This document shows, piece by piece, positions 1-9,826 of a DNA stretch of 64,000 nt; the first letter of the stretch is position 1, and each line of letters starts with the position of its first letter. The notes beneath the pieces were generated by a model. It saw nothing but the letters and a program-made list of their open reading frames with translations, searched no databases and had not been told where the DNA came from. The position numbers were made by a program, and so were the translations under genes. Source of the stretch: Pseudomonadales bacterium (GTDB lineage Bacteria; Pseudomonadota; Gammaproteobacteria; Pseudomonadales; Ketobacteraceae); assembly GCA_002708905.1 (NCBI GenBank), contig PAPM01000037.1, forward strand, positions 62,001 through 126,000, in the 5' to 3' direction.

Positions 1-962
1 TTGGCCGGGTCCTGATAACCGAGCAGAGTGGCCACCCGCTGAATCTCCAGGTTTCGGTCGTCCAGCAGCTGAATGGCATCCCGGCGTTTGGCTTCCTCCA
101 GCAGGGCTTTGAAGTTGGTGCCTTCTTCTTCCAGTTTGCGGCGCAACGTGCGGGTAGTCATGTTCAGGCGCCGGCTGATGTCTTCCAGGGTGGGATAGCC
201 TTCCAGCCCATACACCATTTCCTGTCGCACTTTTTCCCGCAGAACATAACCGGTGTCGTTGAGCAGGGCTTCTTCCCGCTGGCACTGCTGGATGGCGAAC
301 TGCAGGCCGGTGGGATTATGCATGGGTAGTTTCTTCTGCATCAGTTCGGCGTTGAAGCGGAATTGATTGGAGGGCATGTTGTAACGCACGTTGCCCAGGA
401 TGGCCTGAATTTTGTCAGCATAGTGCGGCGGTGAGCCGGTGAACCAGATTTCCATATCCTCGTGGCGGGCATCCACCAACAGTTGAAAACCCCGATAAAA
501 ACTGGCCATGGTGGACTCATAGCTGAGGTGTTCCAGTGGTGGCGGCAGGGGGAAAACATGATTGAGGTCGACTACGCACTGAGGCGGTTCTGTGCTGAAC
601 GAAACATTGACCGCCCGCCCCAGCAAATTCCAGTAGCGAATCAATAGGGTGGCAGCCTGTTCCAGGGTTTCACTGCACAGCAGTGCATAGCCCAGATTAC
701 CGTAGGCGGTGGGAGGAAGGCGTAAGCCGATATCCACACCCAGACTGTCATCCCCCAGGAAGTGGATGACGGCATTGGCCAGATCCCTTAATTCCAGTAA
801 TGAAAGCTCCGGGCTGACCTGTTCCAGCAGGCTGGTCGGCAGCCGGGCTTCGGCCATTAATGCGTCAAGATCCAGGTGATGCTCCCGGGCAAAATCCAGG
901 TAAGCCAAGGGGAACAGCGGTGGAACCGGCTGTTCCTGCCAATTATTTTTTCTTTTTGTCAT
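1..962 (-). CDS. AraC-family transcriptional regulator, C-terminus cut off by the window edge
   Basis: I translated this from the reverse strand starting at the ATG at 962 (MTKRKNNWQEQPVPPLF...). It stays open to base 1, giving about 320 residues. The first ~200 residues resemble the arabinose-binding-like sensor domain of OruR/VirS-type AraC regulators, and the last ~90 contain an AraC HTH: a first helix-turn-helix around 'LEDISRRLNMTTRTLRRKL' and the start of the second ('IQRVATLLGYQDPA'). The missing end should hold the rest of the second HTH. It lies downstream of, and in the same direction as, the dehydrogenase at 1087-1902, with a 124-bp gap. Regulators of this subtype often control adjacent lipid or amino-acid catabolic genes, so the dehydrogenase is a possible target. 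The ligand is unknown. Confidence 0.85.
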   Translation of the reverse strand, partial: MTKRKNNWQEQPVPPLFPLAYLDFAREHHLDLDALMAEARLPTSLLEQVSPELSLLELRDLANAVIHFLGDDSLGVDIGLRLPPTAYGNLGYALLCSETLEQAATLLIRYWNLLGRAVNVSFSTEPPQCVVDLNHVFPLPPPLEHLSYESTMASFYRGFQLLVDARHEDMEIWFTGSPPHYADKIQAILGNVRYNMPSNQFRFNAELMQKKLPMHNPTGLQFAIQQCQREEALLNDTGYVLREKVRQEMVYGLEGYPTLEDISRRLNMTTRTLRRKLEEEGTNFKALLEEAKRRDAIQLLDDRNLEIQRVATLLGYQDPA

Positions 963-1086
963 GGTGCTTTGTCAATGAAGCCTTGTAGACCAACCACCAT
1001 AACAGTATCACATCGCTGGAAAAATGGCCTCTGATGACAAGCATTCCGGCTTGGAGGTATCTATTCACAATGCCTCGATGGCAATG

Positions 1087-1902
1087 TTACTCCCGTAACA
1101 TGACCCGCCCCACCAGATTGGAGAAACCCTGGGGAAAGGTGCGGGTGAGGATATCCAGCAGATAGGCATCCTTACCCACCAACAGGCGTTGCTTGTTTTT
1201 CAGAATGCCGTCGATGATGATGCTGGCAGCCTTTTCGGCCGTGGTGCCGGCGATCTTGTCAAAGCGGGCGGCGGCCTGCTCCTTGGTGAGTTTTGGGGAG
1301 AGTGGTTTCACAATACGGCTGTTGCGCACGATGTTGGTTTTGATACCGCCTGGATGTACTGATGTGATGTGGATATTGCTGTCACGTAATTCCTGGATTA
1401 GGGTTTGGTTCAATGCTTTCACTGCGTGTTTGGCGCAGTTGTACGGGCCATTGCTGGGAAAGGGGAAAAATCCGTTCACACTGGAGATGTTGACGATATG
1501 CCCCTCCGGGCGTTGGCGCAGGTAGGGCAGAAACGCTTTGGTACCATAGAGCACGCCGTAAAACACAATATCGAAGACCCAGTTGAAGTCATCGTAGTTC
1601 AGATCTTCGATCAGGCCCTGGGATGCCACGCCGGCATTATTGATAATCACATCAACGCCACCGTGGGCTTTCACCACATCATCGGCCCATTGGTAGACCT
1701 GCTCTTTATTGGCGACGTCCACAATGTGCGTGGAGACCTGAGTGCCGGTGGGCAGGCTGTCTACGGTTTCCTGTAATCCTTGCTCATTCACGTCGGCCAG
1801 CGCCAGTATACAGCCTTTGGCGGCCAGTTGTTGGGCTAAAGCCCGGCCGATACCGGATGAGGCCCCGGTCAGGGCGACCACTTTGTTGGTCAGTGATTTC
1901 AT
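1087..1902 (-). CDS. Short-chain dehydrogenase/reductase (SDR), classical type
   Basis: The 271-residue protein is full length for a classical SDR. It has the nucleotide-binding TGASSGIG motif (residues 12-19), NNAG at 88-91, the catalytic serine near 140-141 and the YNCAK active site (Tyr154, Lys158). An acidic residue after the second strand (Asp37 in 'LALADVNE') suggests NAD(H) preference, but this is only an inference. The C-terminal ~70 residues continue beyond the core ('LLVGKDAYLLDILTRTFP'), as in the SDRs often found beside monooxygenases or AraC regulators in oil-degrading gammaproteobacteria. An AGGA Shine-Dalgarno sits just before the ATG at 1902. It would act in the cytoplasm on an alcohol/ketone substrate that cannot be named. 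Confidence 0.88.
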   Translation of the reverse strand: MKSLTNKVVALTGASSGIGRALAQQLAAKGCILALADVNEQGLQETVDSLPTGTQVSTHIVDVANKEQVYQWADDVVKAHGGVDVIINNAGVASQGLIEDLNYDDFNWVFDIVFYGVLYGTKAFLPYLRQRPEGHIVNISSVNGFFPFPSNGPYNCAKHAVKALNQTLIQELRDSNIHITSVHPGGIKTNIVRNSRIVKPLSPKLTKEQAAARFDKIAGTTAEKAASIIIDGILKNKQRLLVGKDAYLLDILTRTFPQGFSNLVGRVMLRE

Positions 1903-2128
1903 GGTTTTATCCTGTTCTGATTTTTATAGGGGCAAGTAAGGTGAACCCACTGGAGCTGTTACTTTAATCAATAGAATATATCCAGACCAGACTGAAATGG
2001 GACAATTGGCTTGTCATTTCCGGACTGGCTGCGCCAGGAGGCAAGCACGGATTTGTGGGCTATCTTTAATACGGGGGCATCGCCATTTGAGTAAAGAAAC
2101 CAGTTAAGTAAGGGAGCCAGCAATCAGG

Positions 2129-2896
2129 ATGGGTGAAAGCATAATGATTTATGATCGATTCTCCTGTGAAAATTGTCGAGATGAAGGGGCTCTTGACTTT
2201 GACTTCACGATGGCATTCCAGCCCATTCTGGATTTTGGAAGGCGTGAAGTCTTTGGCTATGAGGCATTGGTGCGGGGTTTAAATAACGAGCCTGCCATAT
2301 CCATAATATCCAAGGTGAATGATGACAATCGGTATTTGTTTGATCAGCTTTGCCGCGTGAAAGCCATTGCGCTGGCGGCGAAACTCAAGCTGGATTCGAT
2401 GTTAAGTATCAATTTCCTGCCTAATGCGGTTTACAAGCCAGAGCGTTGTATCCGCACTACCATCGATGCGGCCAAGCGTTATGGCTTTCCGGCCGACAAA
2501 ATCATGTTCGAGTTTACGGAAGTGGAAAGGATTGAGGATAGCGGCTTCGTTAAGGGAATTGTGGAGTATTACAATCATCTTGGGTTCAAAACCGCGATTG
2601 ATGACTTTGGTGCCGGTTATGCCGGATTGGGTTTGCTGGCTGAGTTTCAGACCAATATCATAAAACTGGATATGGGGTTGATTCGCAATATCGACCAGAG
2701 TGAATCCCGGCAGAAAATTGTCAAAAATTGTCTGAACTTATTCAGGGATTTGCATATTACCCCGCTAGCCGAGGGAGTGGAAACGAAGGCAGAAAAAGAG
2801 TGGTTGAGCAAAGCAGGCGTTTCGCTGATGCAAGGTTACTACTTTGCCAAACCCCAGTTTGAAAGTCTTGCCGAGATTGACTTCAGCACGTTGTAA
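2129..2896 (+). CDS. EAL-domain cyclic-di-GMP phosphodiesterase
   Basis: The 255-residue protein is a stand-alone EAL domain. The residues needed for c-di-GMP hydrolysis are all visible: the EALVR signature (45-49), Asn95 (INFLP), Glu128 (EFTE), the DDFG loop (158-161), Lys179 (KLD), Glu215 (EGVE) and Gln235 (MQGYYFAKP). An active phosphodiesterase is therefore likely. The N-terminus carries a short CENC motif (Cys13, Cys16) before the domain and no sensor domain or membrane segment. This arrangement resembles the EAL half of BLUF-EAL proteins without the photoreceptor. The ATG at 2129 has an AGGGAG stretch about 15 bases upstream; the in-frame ATG at 2144 is a possible alternative. It stands alone and converges on the allophanate hydrolase gene with only about 9 bases between stops. 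Confidence 0.9.
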   Translation: MGESIMIYDRFSCENCRDEGALDFDFTMAFQPILDFGRREVFGYEALVRGLNNEPAISIISKVNDDNRYLFDQLCRVKAIALAAKLKLDSMLSINFLPNAVYKPERCIRTTIDAAKRYGFPADKIMFEFTEVERIEDSGFVKGIVEYYNHLGFKTAIDDFGAGYAGLGLLAEFQTNIIKLDMGLIRNIDQSESRQKIVKNCLNLFRDLHITPLAEGVETKAEKEWLSKAGVSLMQGYYFAKPQFESLAEIDFSTL

Positions 2897-2905
2897 CGGG
2901 CAGGC

Positions 2906-4735
2906 TCAATTATTCTGTAATGATTTGATGTGCGTGCGCCAGCTGCCCAGTTCCGTGATGTCTTTCGCGCCCTCAAACCCATAGCCTTCACAGATAAACC
3001 CGCTTTCCCACCGCCCATCCGCCAGCTCCACTTTGCCGATGCCCAACGGTGCGGGAATTTCTGCAACAAAACTGCCGAACTGTGCTTTGGGAACCTGCCA
3101 TACCTCCACTTCAATTGCCTTGCCGCCGGTTTCCACCCGTTGCATGCCGGGGCGGAAGGGTGGGCCACCGGCCAGGGCAAACAATTTATAGCGGGGGGCG
3201 GACTGGGTTTTCTCCAATAAGGTGGCACCCCGTTCCTGCAGTTGCCAGTTCAATGGCAAACCCTCCAGATGGGCACCGCACACCACCACATTTATGGTAT
3301 CGGGAGCTGGTCGGACAGACGCGGGTTTAGAGAGTTTGATTGAAGTGGCTCCCAGGGATAATTGTGTGGACTGCTGCAACGTGGCTGCGATGGAAAGCAG
3401 GCGTTTATCCTGGAATGCTTTGTGATAGAAAGTGATGCCAAAGCCCACACCATTAGTGTAAAAATCGGAAGGTACCGCTACGCCGCAGCAATCCAGCAGG
3501 TTCATGAAGTTGGTGTAGTAGCCCATATTGCTGTTGAGCTGGATAGGATCGTCTAACACCTCTGCCACGGTGTAGATACTGCCGTTGGTGGGGATCACCA
3601 CCGCGTCCACTTTTGCCAGCTCAAGCTGTGCCTGCTGAGCGAAGGCCTGTAGTTGGTACTGCGCGCGGAATGCATCCAGCGCTGAGGGTTTGTTGCCGGC
3701 GCTGATGATGGTGTGGATTACCGGTAACATGGATTCCGGCGAGCGCTCAATCAGTTCCTGTGTGGCAAGATAGCGCTCGGCAACCCAGGGGCCTTCATAG
3801 AGTAGGCGGGCGGCACTGGCAAAGGGTTCGAAATCGATTTCCACCAAAGTCGCGCCGAGAGTTTTCAGTTGTTCCAGGCTGCCGGCAAACAGTTGCTCTG
3901 CCTCTCTATTGTCAAAAAAATTCAGTTGGGATACAGCGGGTACACCGATGGTTAACGATGCGGTGTCGGAACTGAAATAGCGCTTGCCGTTTTCATAGGG
4001 ATTGGGGCGGGAGAACGGGTCTGCAGGATCAAACTGTGCGGCGATATCAAACACGGTGTTGCAATCGGCAACGGTTAACGCAAATACAGTAATGCAATCC
4101 AGGCTGCGACAAGCCGGTACCAGCCCGCTGGTACTGAATAACCCTTTGCTGGGCTTCAATCCCACGATATTGTTCAGTGAAGCCGGCACCCGGCCCGATC
4201 CCGCCGTGTCGGTGCCCAGGGAAAAACTCACCAGGCCTTTGGCGACGGTGACACCGGAACCGGAACTGGAACCGCCGGAGATGTACTCCGGGTTCAGAGC
4301 ATTGCGGCACGGGCCCCAGGGTTCCGGGGAGCGCACACCTACCAGACCAGTGGCGAATTGGTCCAGGTTGGTTTTGCCCAGGGGAATGGCACCGGCCTCC
4401 AGCAGCAGTTGTACGACAAACGCATTTTTATCAGGCGTATAGGTGAAATCCGGGCAGGCGGCGGTGGTCGGTACACCGGCCAGATCAATGTTGTCCTTGA
4501 TGGCGAAAGGAACGCCGTACAACGGCAGGTCGTCTGCTGATTTGCCTTGCAGTTTTTCCAGATAAGGTTCCAGCTCTTCCGGGCTCAGCAAATGAATCCA
4601 CACCGGATTGGTCTGGTTATATTCGGCGTTGGCATCCCGCAGCAGTCGAAGCATCTGTGCCGGTGTAAAATCACCATTGCGATAATGTTGCTGCAGTCCG
4701 GTGATGGTCATATCAATGGTGCTGAGATTCAACAT
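2906..4735 (-). CDS. atzF: Allophanate hydrolase (last step of guanidine/urea carboxylation pathway)
   Basis: The enzyme hydrolyses allophanate to two ammonium and CO2. The ATG at 4735 (MLNLSTIDM) is preferred over the longer reading from 4882 because AGGAG lies about 10 bases upstream and the longer frame would run deep into the carboxylase gene. That gives 609 residues, the usual AtzF/DUR1 size. The amidase-signature triad is visible: Lys80 (FAIKDN), Ser156 in the GGSSSGSG loop and nucleophile Ser180 (TDTAGSGR). The C-terminal ~140 residues form the extra domain typical of allophanate hydrolases (from 'INVVVCGAHLEG'). It is the last gene of the operon, directly behind the carboxylase, whose stop codon overlaps this gene's ribosome-binding region. 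Confidence 0.95.
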   Translation of the reverse strand: MLNLSTIDMTITGLQQHYRNGDFTPAQMLRLLRDANAEYNQTNPVWIHLLSPEELEPYLEKLQGKSADDLPLYGVPFAIKDNIDLAGVPTTAACPDFTYTPDKNAFVVQLLLEAGAIPLGKTNLDQFATGLVGVRSPEPWGPCRNALNPEYISGGSSSGSGVTVAKGLVSFSLGTDTAGSGRVPASLNNIVGLKPSKGLFSTSGLVPACRSLDCITVFALTVADCNTVFDIAAQFDPADPFSRPNPYENGKRYFSSDTASLTIGVPAVSQLNFFDNREAEQLFAGSLEQLKTLGATLVEIDFEPFASAARLLYEGPWVAERYLATQELIERSPESMLPVIHTIISAGNKPSALDAFRAQYQLQAFAQQAQLELAKVDAVVIPTNGSIYTVAEVLDDPIQLNSNMGYYTNFMNLLDCCGVAVPSDFYTNGVGFGITFYHKAFQDKRLLSIAATLQQSTQLSLGATSIKLSKPASVRPAPDTINVVVCGAHLEGLPLNWQLQERGATLLEKTQSAPRYKLFALAGGPPFRPGMQRVETGGKAIEVEVWQVPKAQFGSFVAEIPAPLGIGKVELADGRWESGFICEGYGFEGAKDITELGSWRTHIKSLQNN

Positions 4736-4749
4736 AACGGCTTTTACTC

Positions 4750-7700
4750 CTAATCCTGCTTTAAAATCAAAAGAGGTTGTCCGGCATTGACCTGCTGCCC
4801 CTGCTGTCGGTTGAGGGACACAATGGTGCCGCTCTCCGGGGCGGTAACATCGATTTCCATTTTCATGGATTCCAGGACGCACACCACATCACCGGCATTG
4901 ACCTGATCCCCTTCTTTCACCTTCCATTGCCACAGGTTGCCGGCCACGTGACTGTCAATGGCCACGCAACCTGCTTCCAGGGTTTGCTCTTCTTCGGCGA
5001 TGTCATGGCCGACGCTTTCCGAATCAAAATGGAACTGGCCGCTGTCGATCCAATGTTGCAGTTCGGTCTCAAAGGCAGCATCCCGCTGCTGCACAAACTC
5101 ATCAATGCTGGTCTGGTTGTCGGCCAGAAACTGTTGGTACTGTTTCAGACTGAATTCCGTTTTCTCAATTTTCAGCGGGTACTGGCCCCGGGGAAATTGA
5201 TGGCGGATGGTCTGCAGCTCTTCGGCACTGACTTCATAGAATTTTATCTGGTCGAAGAAACGCAGCAACCAGGGTTGCTCGAACTCCGGTGTTTTGCGAT
5301 AGCGATTCCACATTTGTAATGTGCGGCCAACAAACTGATATCCACCAGGTCCTTCCATACCATAGACGCAAAGATAAGAGCCACCGATACCCACTGAGTT
5401 TTCCGCCGTCCAGGTACGGGCCGGATTGTATTTGGTGGTCACCAGACGATGGCGGGGATCCAGTGGTGTGGCCACCGGTGCGCCCAGGTACACATCCCCC
5501 AGACCCATCACCACATAGTTGGCGTCGAAAACAATGCGTTTGACTTGCTCGATATCCGCCAGGCCGTTGATGCGACGAATAAACTCGATGTTGCTCGGGC
5601 ACCAGGGCGCGTCTTTACGCACGGACTGCATATACTTTTCAATAGCCAGGCGGCAGGCTTCATCGTCCCAACTCAGTGGAATATGCACGATGCGGGAAGG
5701 CACGGTTAAATCATCATGCCGTTGCAGTTCCCGCTCCGCCGTTTTTAAAATTTGCACCAGTTCATTTAAGGGCAGCTGCAGACTGTCGTAGTGAATCTGC
5801 AGAGAGCGGATACCTGGGGTGAGTTCCTGAATGGCGGCCAGTTTGGGATTGCTCTGCTTGTGTTCCTGCAACCAAAGCATTAGGGTGTGGGCCAGAAAGC
5901 GCAATTCGATATCCAGTTTCTGCGGGCCGTATTCCACCAACAGATATTTGTCACCGGCGGGGCGATACACCACCTGAACACCGTTGTCCGCTTCACTCAG
6001 CTCATCATAAATGGGAGTAAGATCCGCCAACGTCGCTGCTGTTGGTACGTAGGCGGAAGCCGACAGTGATGCAATCTGTTCCTGCTGCGCCAGCTCCATT
6101 TGGCGCGCGGTATCCTGAGTAACCGGAATAAACTGCAGCTTGTCACCGGCTTTCAATTGACCCAGCTTCCACAGGTCTGCTGTTACCACGGTAGCGGGGC
6201 AGACAAAACCACCCAAAGACGGACCGTCCGGCCCCAGAATCACCGGCATGTCACCGGTGAAATCCACGGTGCCGATGGCGTAAGCATTGTCGTGAATATT
6301 GGACGGGTGCATACCCGCTTCGCCGCCACTGCTACGGGCCCATTTGGGTTTGGGTCCAATCAGGCGCACACCGGTGCGGCTGGAGTTATAGTGCACCTCC
6401 CAGGTGGCGTCGAAGAATGTGGTGATGTCCTCGTCGGTGAAAAAATCCGGCGCACCATGAGGACCATAGGTCACATGCAGTTGCCATTGATTTGAAATGG
6501 CGGGCTTGATGATGTCGTTTAGTGGCTTGCTGACACCTGCGTGATCCGGTTGCAGTAAATGCAGAACATCCCCACTGCGTAATCCCCGGCCGCTGAAACC
6601 ACCAAATTGGCCCAGCGCAAACGTAGCGCGGGAACCAAGGTAATTGTTGCCATCCAATCCACCGGCAATCAATAAATAGGCACGGGCACCACTCCCTTGT
6701 ACTTTGCCCATCTTCAATACTTGTCCGGCATTCACCTCCTGTACTTGCCAATTGGGCAGAGGCTGGTCGTCCAGGGCGGCATCCAGGGCAGCACCGGTGA
6801 TGACGATGCGGGTGGGGCAATTGAACTGCAGGGTGGGGCCGTTTACGGTGATTTCCAAACCGGCGGCGTCGGCCGGATTACCCAGCATTTCATTGCCCAG
6901 GCGGAAGGAATAACTGTCAAAGGGACCGGAAGGGGGCACACCTACATCCCAATAGCCGGTGCGGCCGGGATAGTCCTGAATGGTGGTGAGGGTGCCGGGC
7001 ATGATCACATCCAGGGTACCGGGCTGATAGGCCAGGTCGTTCAGGTAGCGGGTGTGAATGCGGCCTTCTTTGAATACGTCGGTGTGCAGAATCGTCTGCA
7101 CATAATCCATATTGGTTTCGATGCCCTGGATAGTGCAGTCCTGCAATGCCTGATCCAGATCGGCAATGGCCTGCTCCCGGGTTTCCGCCCAGGTAATGAC
7201 TTTGGCCAGCATGGGATCGAAAAACGGAGAGACTTCCAGTCCGGCACTGATCCAGTGATCGATGCGCAGCTGTTTGCCGTCGGCCTCCGGTAAATCAACG
7301 GCAGATAATAAACCCGCGCTGGGCTGGAATTGTTTGTGGGGGTTCTCGGCATACACCCGGGCCTGCAGTGCATGGCCTTTGGGTTGCAGGTTGGCGCCCA
7401 GCGTTTTTAAAGGTGCTAAATCGCCTGCGGCTAATTGTACCATCCACTTAACCAGATCCACGCCGTACACTTGTTCAGTGACGCCGTGTTCCACCTGCAG
7501 GCGGGGGTTCACCTCCAGGAAATAAAATTTTGCGTCAGCCTCATCATAGATAAATTCCACGGTACCGGCATTGCGGTATTGTACTGAGGCCACCAGACGT
7601 TTGGCCACGTCGTGCAGTGTGGTGCGAACCTCATCGGATAAATTCGGGGCCGGAGTTTCTTCCAATACTTTTTGATTGCGGCGTTGCGCGGAACAATCCC

Positions 7701-8376
7701 GTTCACCCAGAGCCAGGGCATTACCGGCACCGTCACCGAACACCTGCACCTCGATATGGCGGGCATGTTGAATATATTTTTCCAGGAACACGCCATCGTT
7801 GCTGAAGTTGTTGGCGCTCAGGCGTTTGACGCTGTCGAACGCCTTTTCCAGTTGCGCGTCGCTGAAGCAGGTCTGCATACCGATACCACCACCACCGGCG
7901 GTGCTTTTCAGCATCACTGGGTAACCAATACGGTTGGCGGCGGTCAGGGCTTCCGCCAACGAGGTCAGCAAATCGGTACCGGGCAGCAGGGGCACGTCGC
8001 TCTGCTGTGCGATATCACGGGCAGTATGCTTCAGGCCGAACACCCGCATCTGGTCTGCTGTAGGGCCGATAAAGGCAATACCTTTCGCTTCGCAACGTTC
8101 AACAAACTCTGGGTTTTCGCTGAGAAAGCCGTAACCGGGGTGAACCGCGTCCACGCCTTCCTGAGCAATGATCTCGAACAATTTGTCCTGGTTCAGATAG
8201 GTTTCCCGCGCGGTGCCCACACCCAGGCTGACGGCGGTGTCGGCCTGCAGCACATGCAGGGAATCCGCATCGGCTTCGGCATACACAGCAACTGAGTGAA
8301 CACCCATCTGCTTCAGGGTGCGGATAACACGTACCGCAATGGCACCACGATTAGCGATCAGTACTTTGTTTAACAT
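4750..8376 (-). CDS. Biotin-dependent guanidine carboxylase (family name: urea carboxylase)
   Basis: The 1208-residue enzyme has the complete single-chain layout. It runs biotin carboxylase (about 1-445, with the glycine-rich ATP-grasp loop KSTAGGGGIGM and EVNPRLQVEH), carboxyltransferase halves of the KipA/AHS2 type (about 460-765) and KipI/AHS1 type (about 800-1030), and a C-terminal biotinyl domain with the ESMKM motif (biotin on Lys1172). The family is usually annotated as urea carboxylase. Members that sit behind a guanidine-I riboswitch with DUF1989 partners have been shown to prefer guanidine, making carboxyguanidine. Both hallmarks are present here, so I call guanidine as the substrate; the active-site residue that separates urea from guanidine enzymes was not identified. 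It needs biotinylation by BirA, encoded elsewhere. Confidence 0.92.
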   Translation of the reverse strand: MLNKVLIANRGAIAVRVIRTLKQMGVHSVAVYAEADADSLHVLQADTAVSLGVGTARETYLNQDKLFEIIAQEGVDAVHPGYGFLSENPEFVERCEAKGIAFIGPTADQMRVFGLKHTARDIAQQSDVPLLPGTDLLTSLAEALTAANRIGYPVMLKSTAGGGGIGMQTCFSDAQLEKAFDSVKRLSANNFSNDGVFLEKYIQHARHIEVQVFGDGAGNALALGERDCSAQRRNQKVLEETPAPNLSDEVRTTLHDVAKRLVASVQYRNAGTVEFIYDEADAKFYFLEVNPRLQVEHGVTEQVYGVDLVKWMVQLAAGDLAPLKTLGANLQPKGHALQARVYAENPHKQFQPSAGLLSAVDLPEADGKQLRIDHWISAGLEVSPFFDPMLAKVITWAETREQAIADLDQALQDCTIQGIETNMDYVQTILHTDVFKEGRIHTRYLNDLAYQPGTLDVIMPGTLTTIQDYPGRTGYWDVGVPPSGPFDSYSFRLGNEMLGNPADAAGLEITVNGPTLQFNCPTRIVITGAALDAALDDQPLPNWQVQEVNAGQVLKMGKVQGSGARAYLLIAGGLDGNNYLGSRATFALGQFGGFSGRGLRSGDVLHLLQPDHAGVSKPLNDIIKPAISNQWQLHVTYGPHGAPDFFTDEDITTFFDATWEVHYNSSRTGVRLIGPKPKWARSSGGEAGMHPSNIHDNAYAIGTVDFTGDMPVILGPDGPSLGGFVCPATVVTADLWKLGQLKAGDKLQFIPVTQDTARQMELAQQEQIASLSASAYVPTAATLADLTPIYDELSEADNGVQVVYRPAGDKYLLVEYGPQKLDIELRFLAHTLMLWLQEHKQSNPKLAAIQELTPGIRSLQIHYDSLQLPLNELVQILKTAERELQRHDDLTVPSRIVHIPLSWDDEACRLAIEKYMQSVRKDAPWCPSNIEFIRRINGLADIEQVKRIVFDANYVVMGLGDVYLGAPVATPLDPRHRLVTTKYNPARTWTAENSVGIGGSYLCVYGMEGPGGYQFVGRTLQMWNRYRKTPEFEQPWLLRFFDQIKFYEVSAEELQTIRHQFPRGQYPLKIEKTEFSLKQYQQFLADNQTSIDEFVQQRDAAFETELQHWIDSGQFHFDSESVGHDIAEEEQTLEAGCVAIDSHVAGNLWQWKVKEGDQVNAGDVVCVLESMKMEIDVTAPESGTIVSLNRQQGQQVNAGQPLLILKQD

Positions 8377-8458
8377 ATCGATTCACTTACGGGTCGTCCC
8401 GTTATTCGTTTCTGAAGCAGGTCGTCCTGTTCAGCATGATTACGTCTGGGTGAATGCG

Positions 8459-9097
8459 TCAGTTCCAGATCAGTACTTCGACGGGCGTTGGGTTGTAACC
8501 GTTACAGGGGTTGTTTAATTGCGGGCAGTTGGAAATCAACACGATCACGTCCATGGCTGTCGTCATTTCCACATATTTGCCGGGCGCAGAGATACCATCT
8601 TCAAAAGTTAATCCGCCCTGGGCGGTCACCGGTACATTCATAAAGAAATTGATGTTGTGGGTGATGTCCCGTTTGGTCAGCCCCAGCTCTTCGTGCTCGG
8701 CGACCGCCAGCATCCAGCTGTCACGGCAGGCGTGCATGCAACGCTTTTCCAGGTCATAGCGCACGGTATTGCTTTCCGTGGCACAGGCTCCCCCCAGGGT
8801 GTCGTGACGGCCACAGGTGTCCGCCACAATGGTGAGCATCTCGTTACCCAGATTGGATAATAATCTGGTGCCTGCAGTCAGGTACACGTTACCCTGTTCG
8901 CGAATAGTATCCATTGCGCTATAACGCTCCGACACATCATCAGCGTTATAAAATAAGGTATCAGCGGCCTGGTTGCCTTCCAGATCCAGAATGCGAAAGG
9001 TTTGCCCGGCCTTCACCACTTTCAGGAAATAATCGCCGGCAGGAACCACTTCACTGAAGATGGCGTCGGCGGTTTGCTTTTGACTTTCCACGATCAT
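8459..9097 (-). CDS. Carboxyguanidine deiminase subunit (DUF1989, 'urea carboxylase-associated protein')
   Basis: The 212-residue DUF1989 protein is one of a pair in this operon. In characterised guanidine pathways the two DUF1989 proteins (CgdA and CgdB) form a zinc-dependent heteromeric carboxyguanidine deiminase that converts carboxyguanidine to allophanate. This one begins '[32 protein letters not shown]'-like (first ~32 residues) and carries '[15 protein letters not shown]' and two conserved cysteines near '[12 protein letters not shown]', which may be metal ligands. The end '[17 protein letters not shown]' matches the family's usual C-terminus. It follows the other DUF1989 gene by 12 bases and precedes the carboxylase by 82 bases. 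I cannot tell which of the two is CgdA or CgdB. Confidence 0.87.
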   Translation of the reverse strand: MIVESQKQTADAIFSEVVPAGDYFLKVVKAGQTFRILDLEGNQAADTLFYNADDVSERYSAMDTIREQGNVYLTAGTRLLSNLGNEMLTIVADTCGRHDTLGGACATESNTVRYDLEKRCMHACRDSWMLAVAEHEELGLTKRDITHNINFFMNVPVTAQGGLTFEDGISAPGKYVEMTTAMDVIVLISNCPQLNNPCNGYNPTPVEVLIWN

Positions 9098-9109
9098 GAT
9101 GCCGATCTC

Positions 9110-9826
9110 CTAGCGACAAAAATGGTAGAGACGATTGTTTTCAAAACCGCGGCGGTTTTCCGGGCGGAAGTTCATGCAGTAATCGTCCTCTGACACCGGT
9201 GCCGATTGCAGCAGTTCGCAGTGCACGGGTTTGTAGGGATAATCCGCAGCCGGGTTCAAAGGATGGGGGCAGGTATGCATGATTACCAACGCATCCATCT
9301 CAAACCGCAGGGTGATCTGGGCACCGGCTTTGGCTGCCGATGTATCCAGGCTCAGGTTACCGCTGTCGTCCACAATCACTTTGCTGAACAGGTTTAAGTT
9401 GGACGCCAGATCCTTGCCGTTCAGACCGTACTTGGCCAGCTCCACCAAAAAGCTGTCGTAACCATTCTGGTGCCATTCGTTGCGGGCAGCCTGGTAATCT
9501 TTTTCACCCCATTTTTTGGCTACCATGTCTTTGTTGGTGTTGCCACACACGGTGTCGTGCCAGCCGAAACTGTCTTCAGTGATGGAGCAGAAAATGCGGC
9601 CCATATCGGAATACAAACAATTACCCCGGGTGAGTTTAAAAGTGTGTTGGCACTTTAAGCTGTCCGGCGCGTTGTATTTTTCCAGTTTGTCTTCCGGGTT
9701 GTAGAACATCATGCCCAGGTTGGCACCCCCTTCCACATCGGTAAGGCGCAGGCTGGTGCCGCGGCGAACCCGCAGGGACCAGTGCGCCGCCGGGGGCAGG
9801 GTGTATTGATACAGTCTTTCTGTCAT
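9110..9826 (-). CDS. Carboxyguanidine deiminase subunit (second DUF1989 protein)
   Basis: The 238-residue DUF1989 protein is the larger member of the pair. It has 'SFGWHDTVCGNTNKDM' in place of the partner's '[14 protein letters not shown]', so the HDT(x)xG element is shared, and a 'MHTCPHPLNPAADYPYKPVHC' tail (21 residues from about 187) that parallels the partner's '[17 protein letters not shown]'. By comparison with characterised systems the pair deiminates carboxyguanidine to allophanate, bridging the carboxylase and AtzF. Its ATG overlaps the stop of the ABC ATPase gene by four bases (ATGA), indicating translational coupling. Older databases call these proteins urea-amidolyase-associated proteins. 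Confidence 0.87.
   Translation of the reverse strand: MTERLYQYTLPPAAHWSLRVRRGTSLRLTDVEGGANLGMMFYNPEDKLEKYNAPDSLKCQHTFKLTRGNCLYSDMGRIFCSITEDSFGWHDTVCGNTNKDMVAKKWGEKDYQAARNEWHQNGYDSFLVELAKYGLNGKDLASNLNLFSKVIVDDSGNLSLDTSAAKAGAQITLRFEMDALVIMHTCPHPLNPAADYPYKPVHCELLQSAPVSEDDYCMNFRPENRRGFENNRLYHFCR

Noticed and set aside
4736-4882. N-terminal extension of the allophanate hydrolase reading frame
   Set aside because: The extension lies almost wholly inside the carboxylase gene and encodes no family sequence; AGGAG before the ATG at 4735 and homologue lengths support the shorter start.
4750-8376. Urea as the carboxylase substrate
   Set aside because: Family name alone supports urea; the guanidine-I riboswitch plus the two DUF1989 partners point to guanidine. 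Not excluded biochemically.
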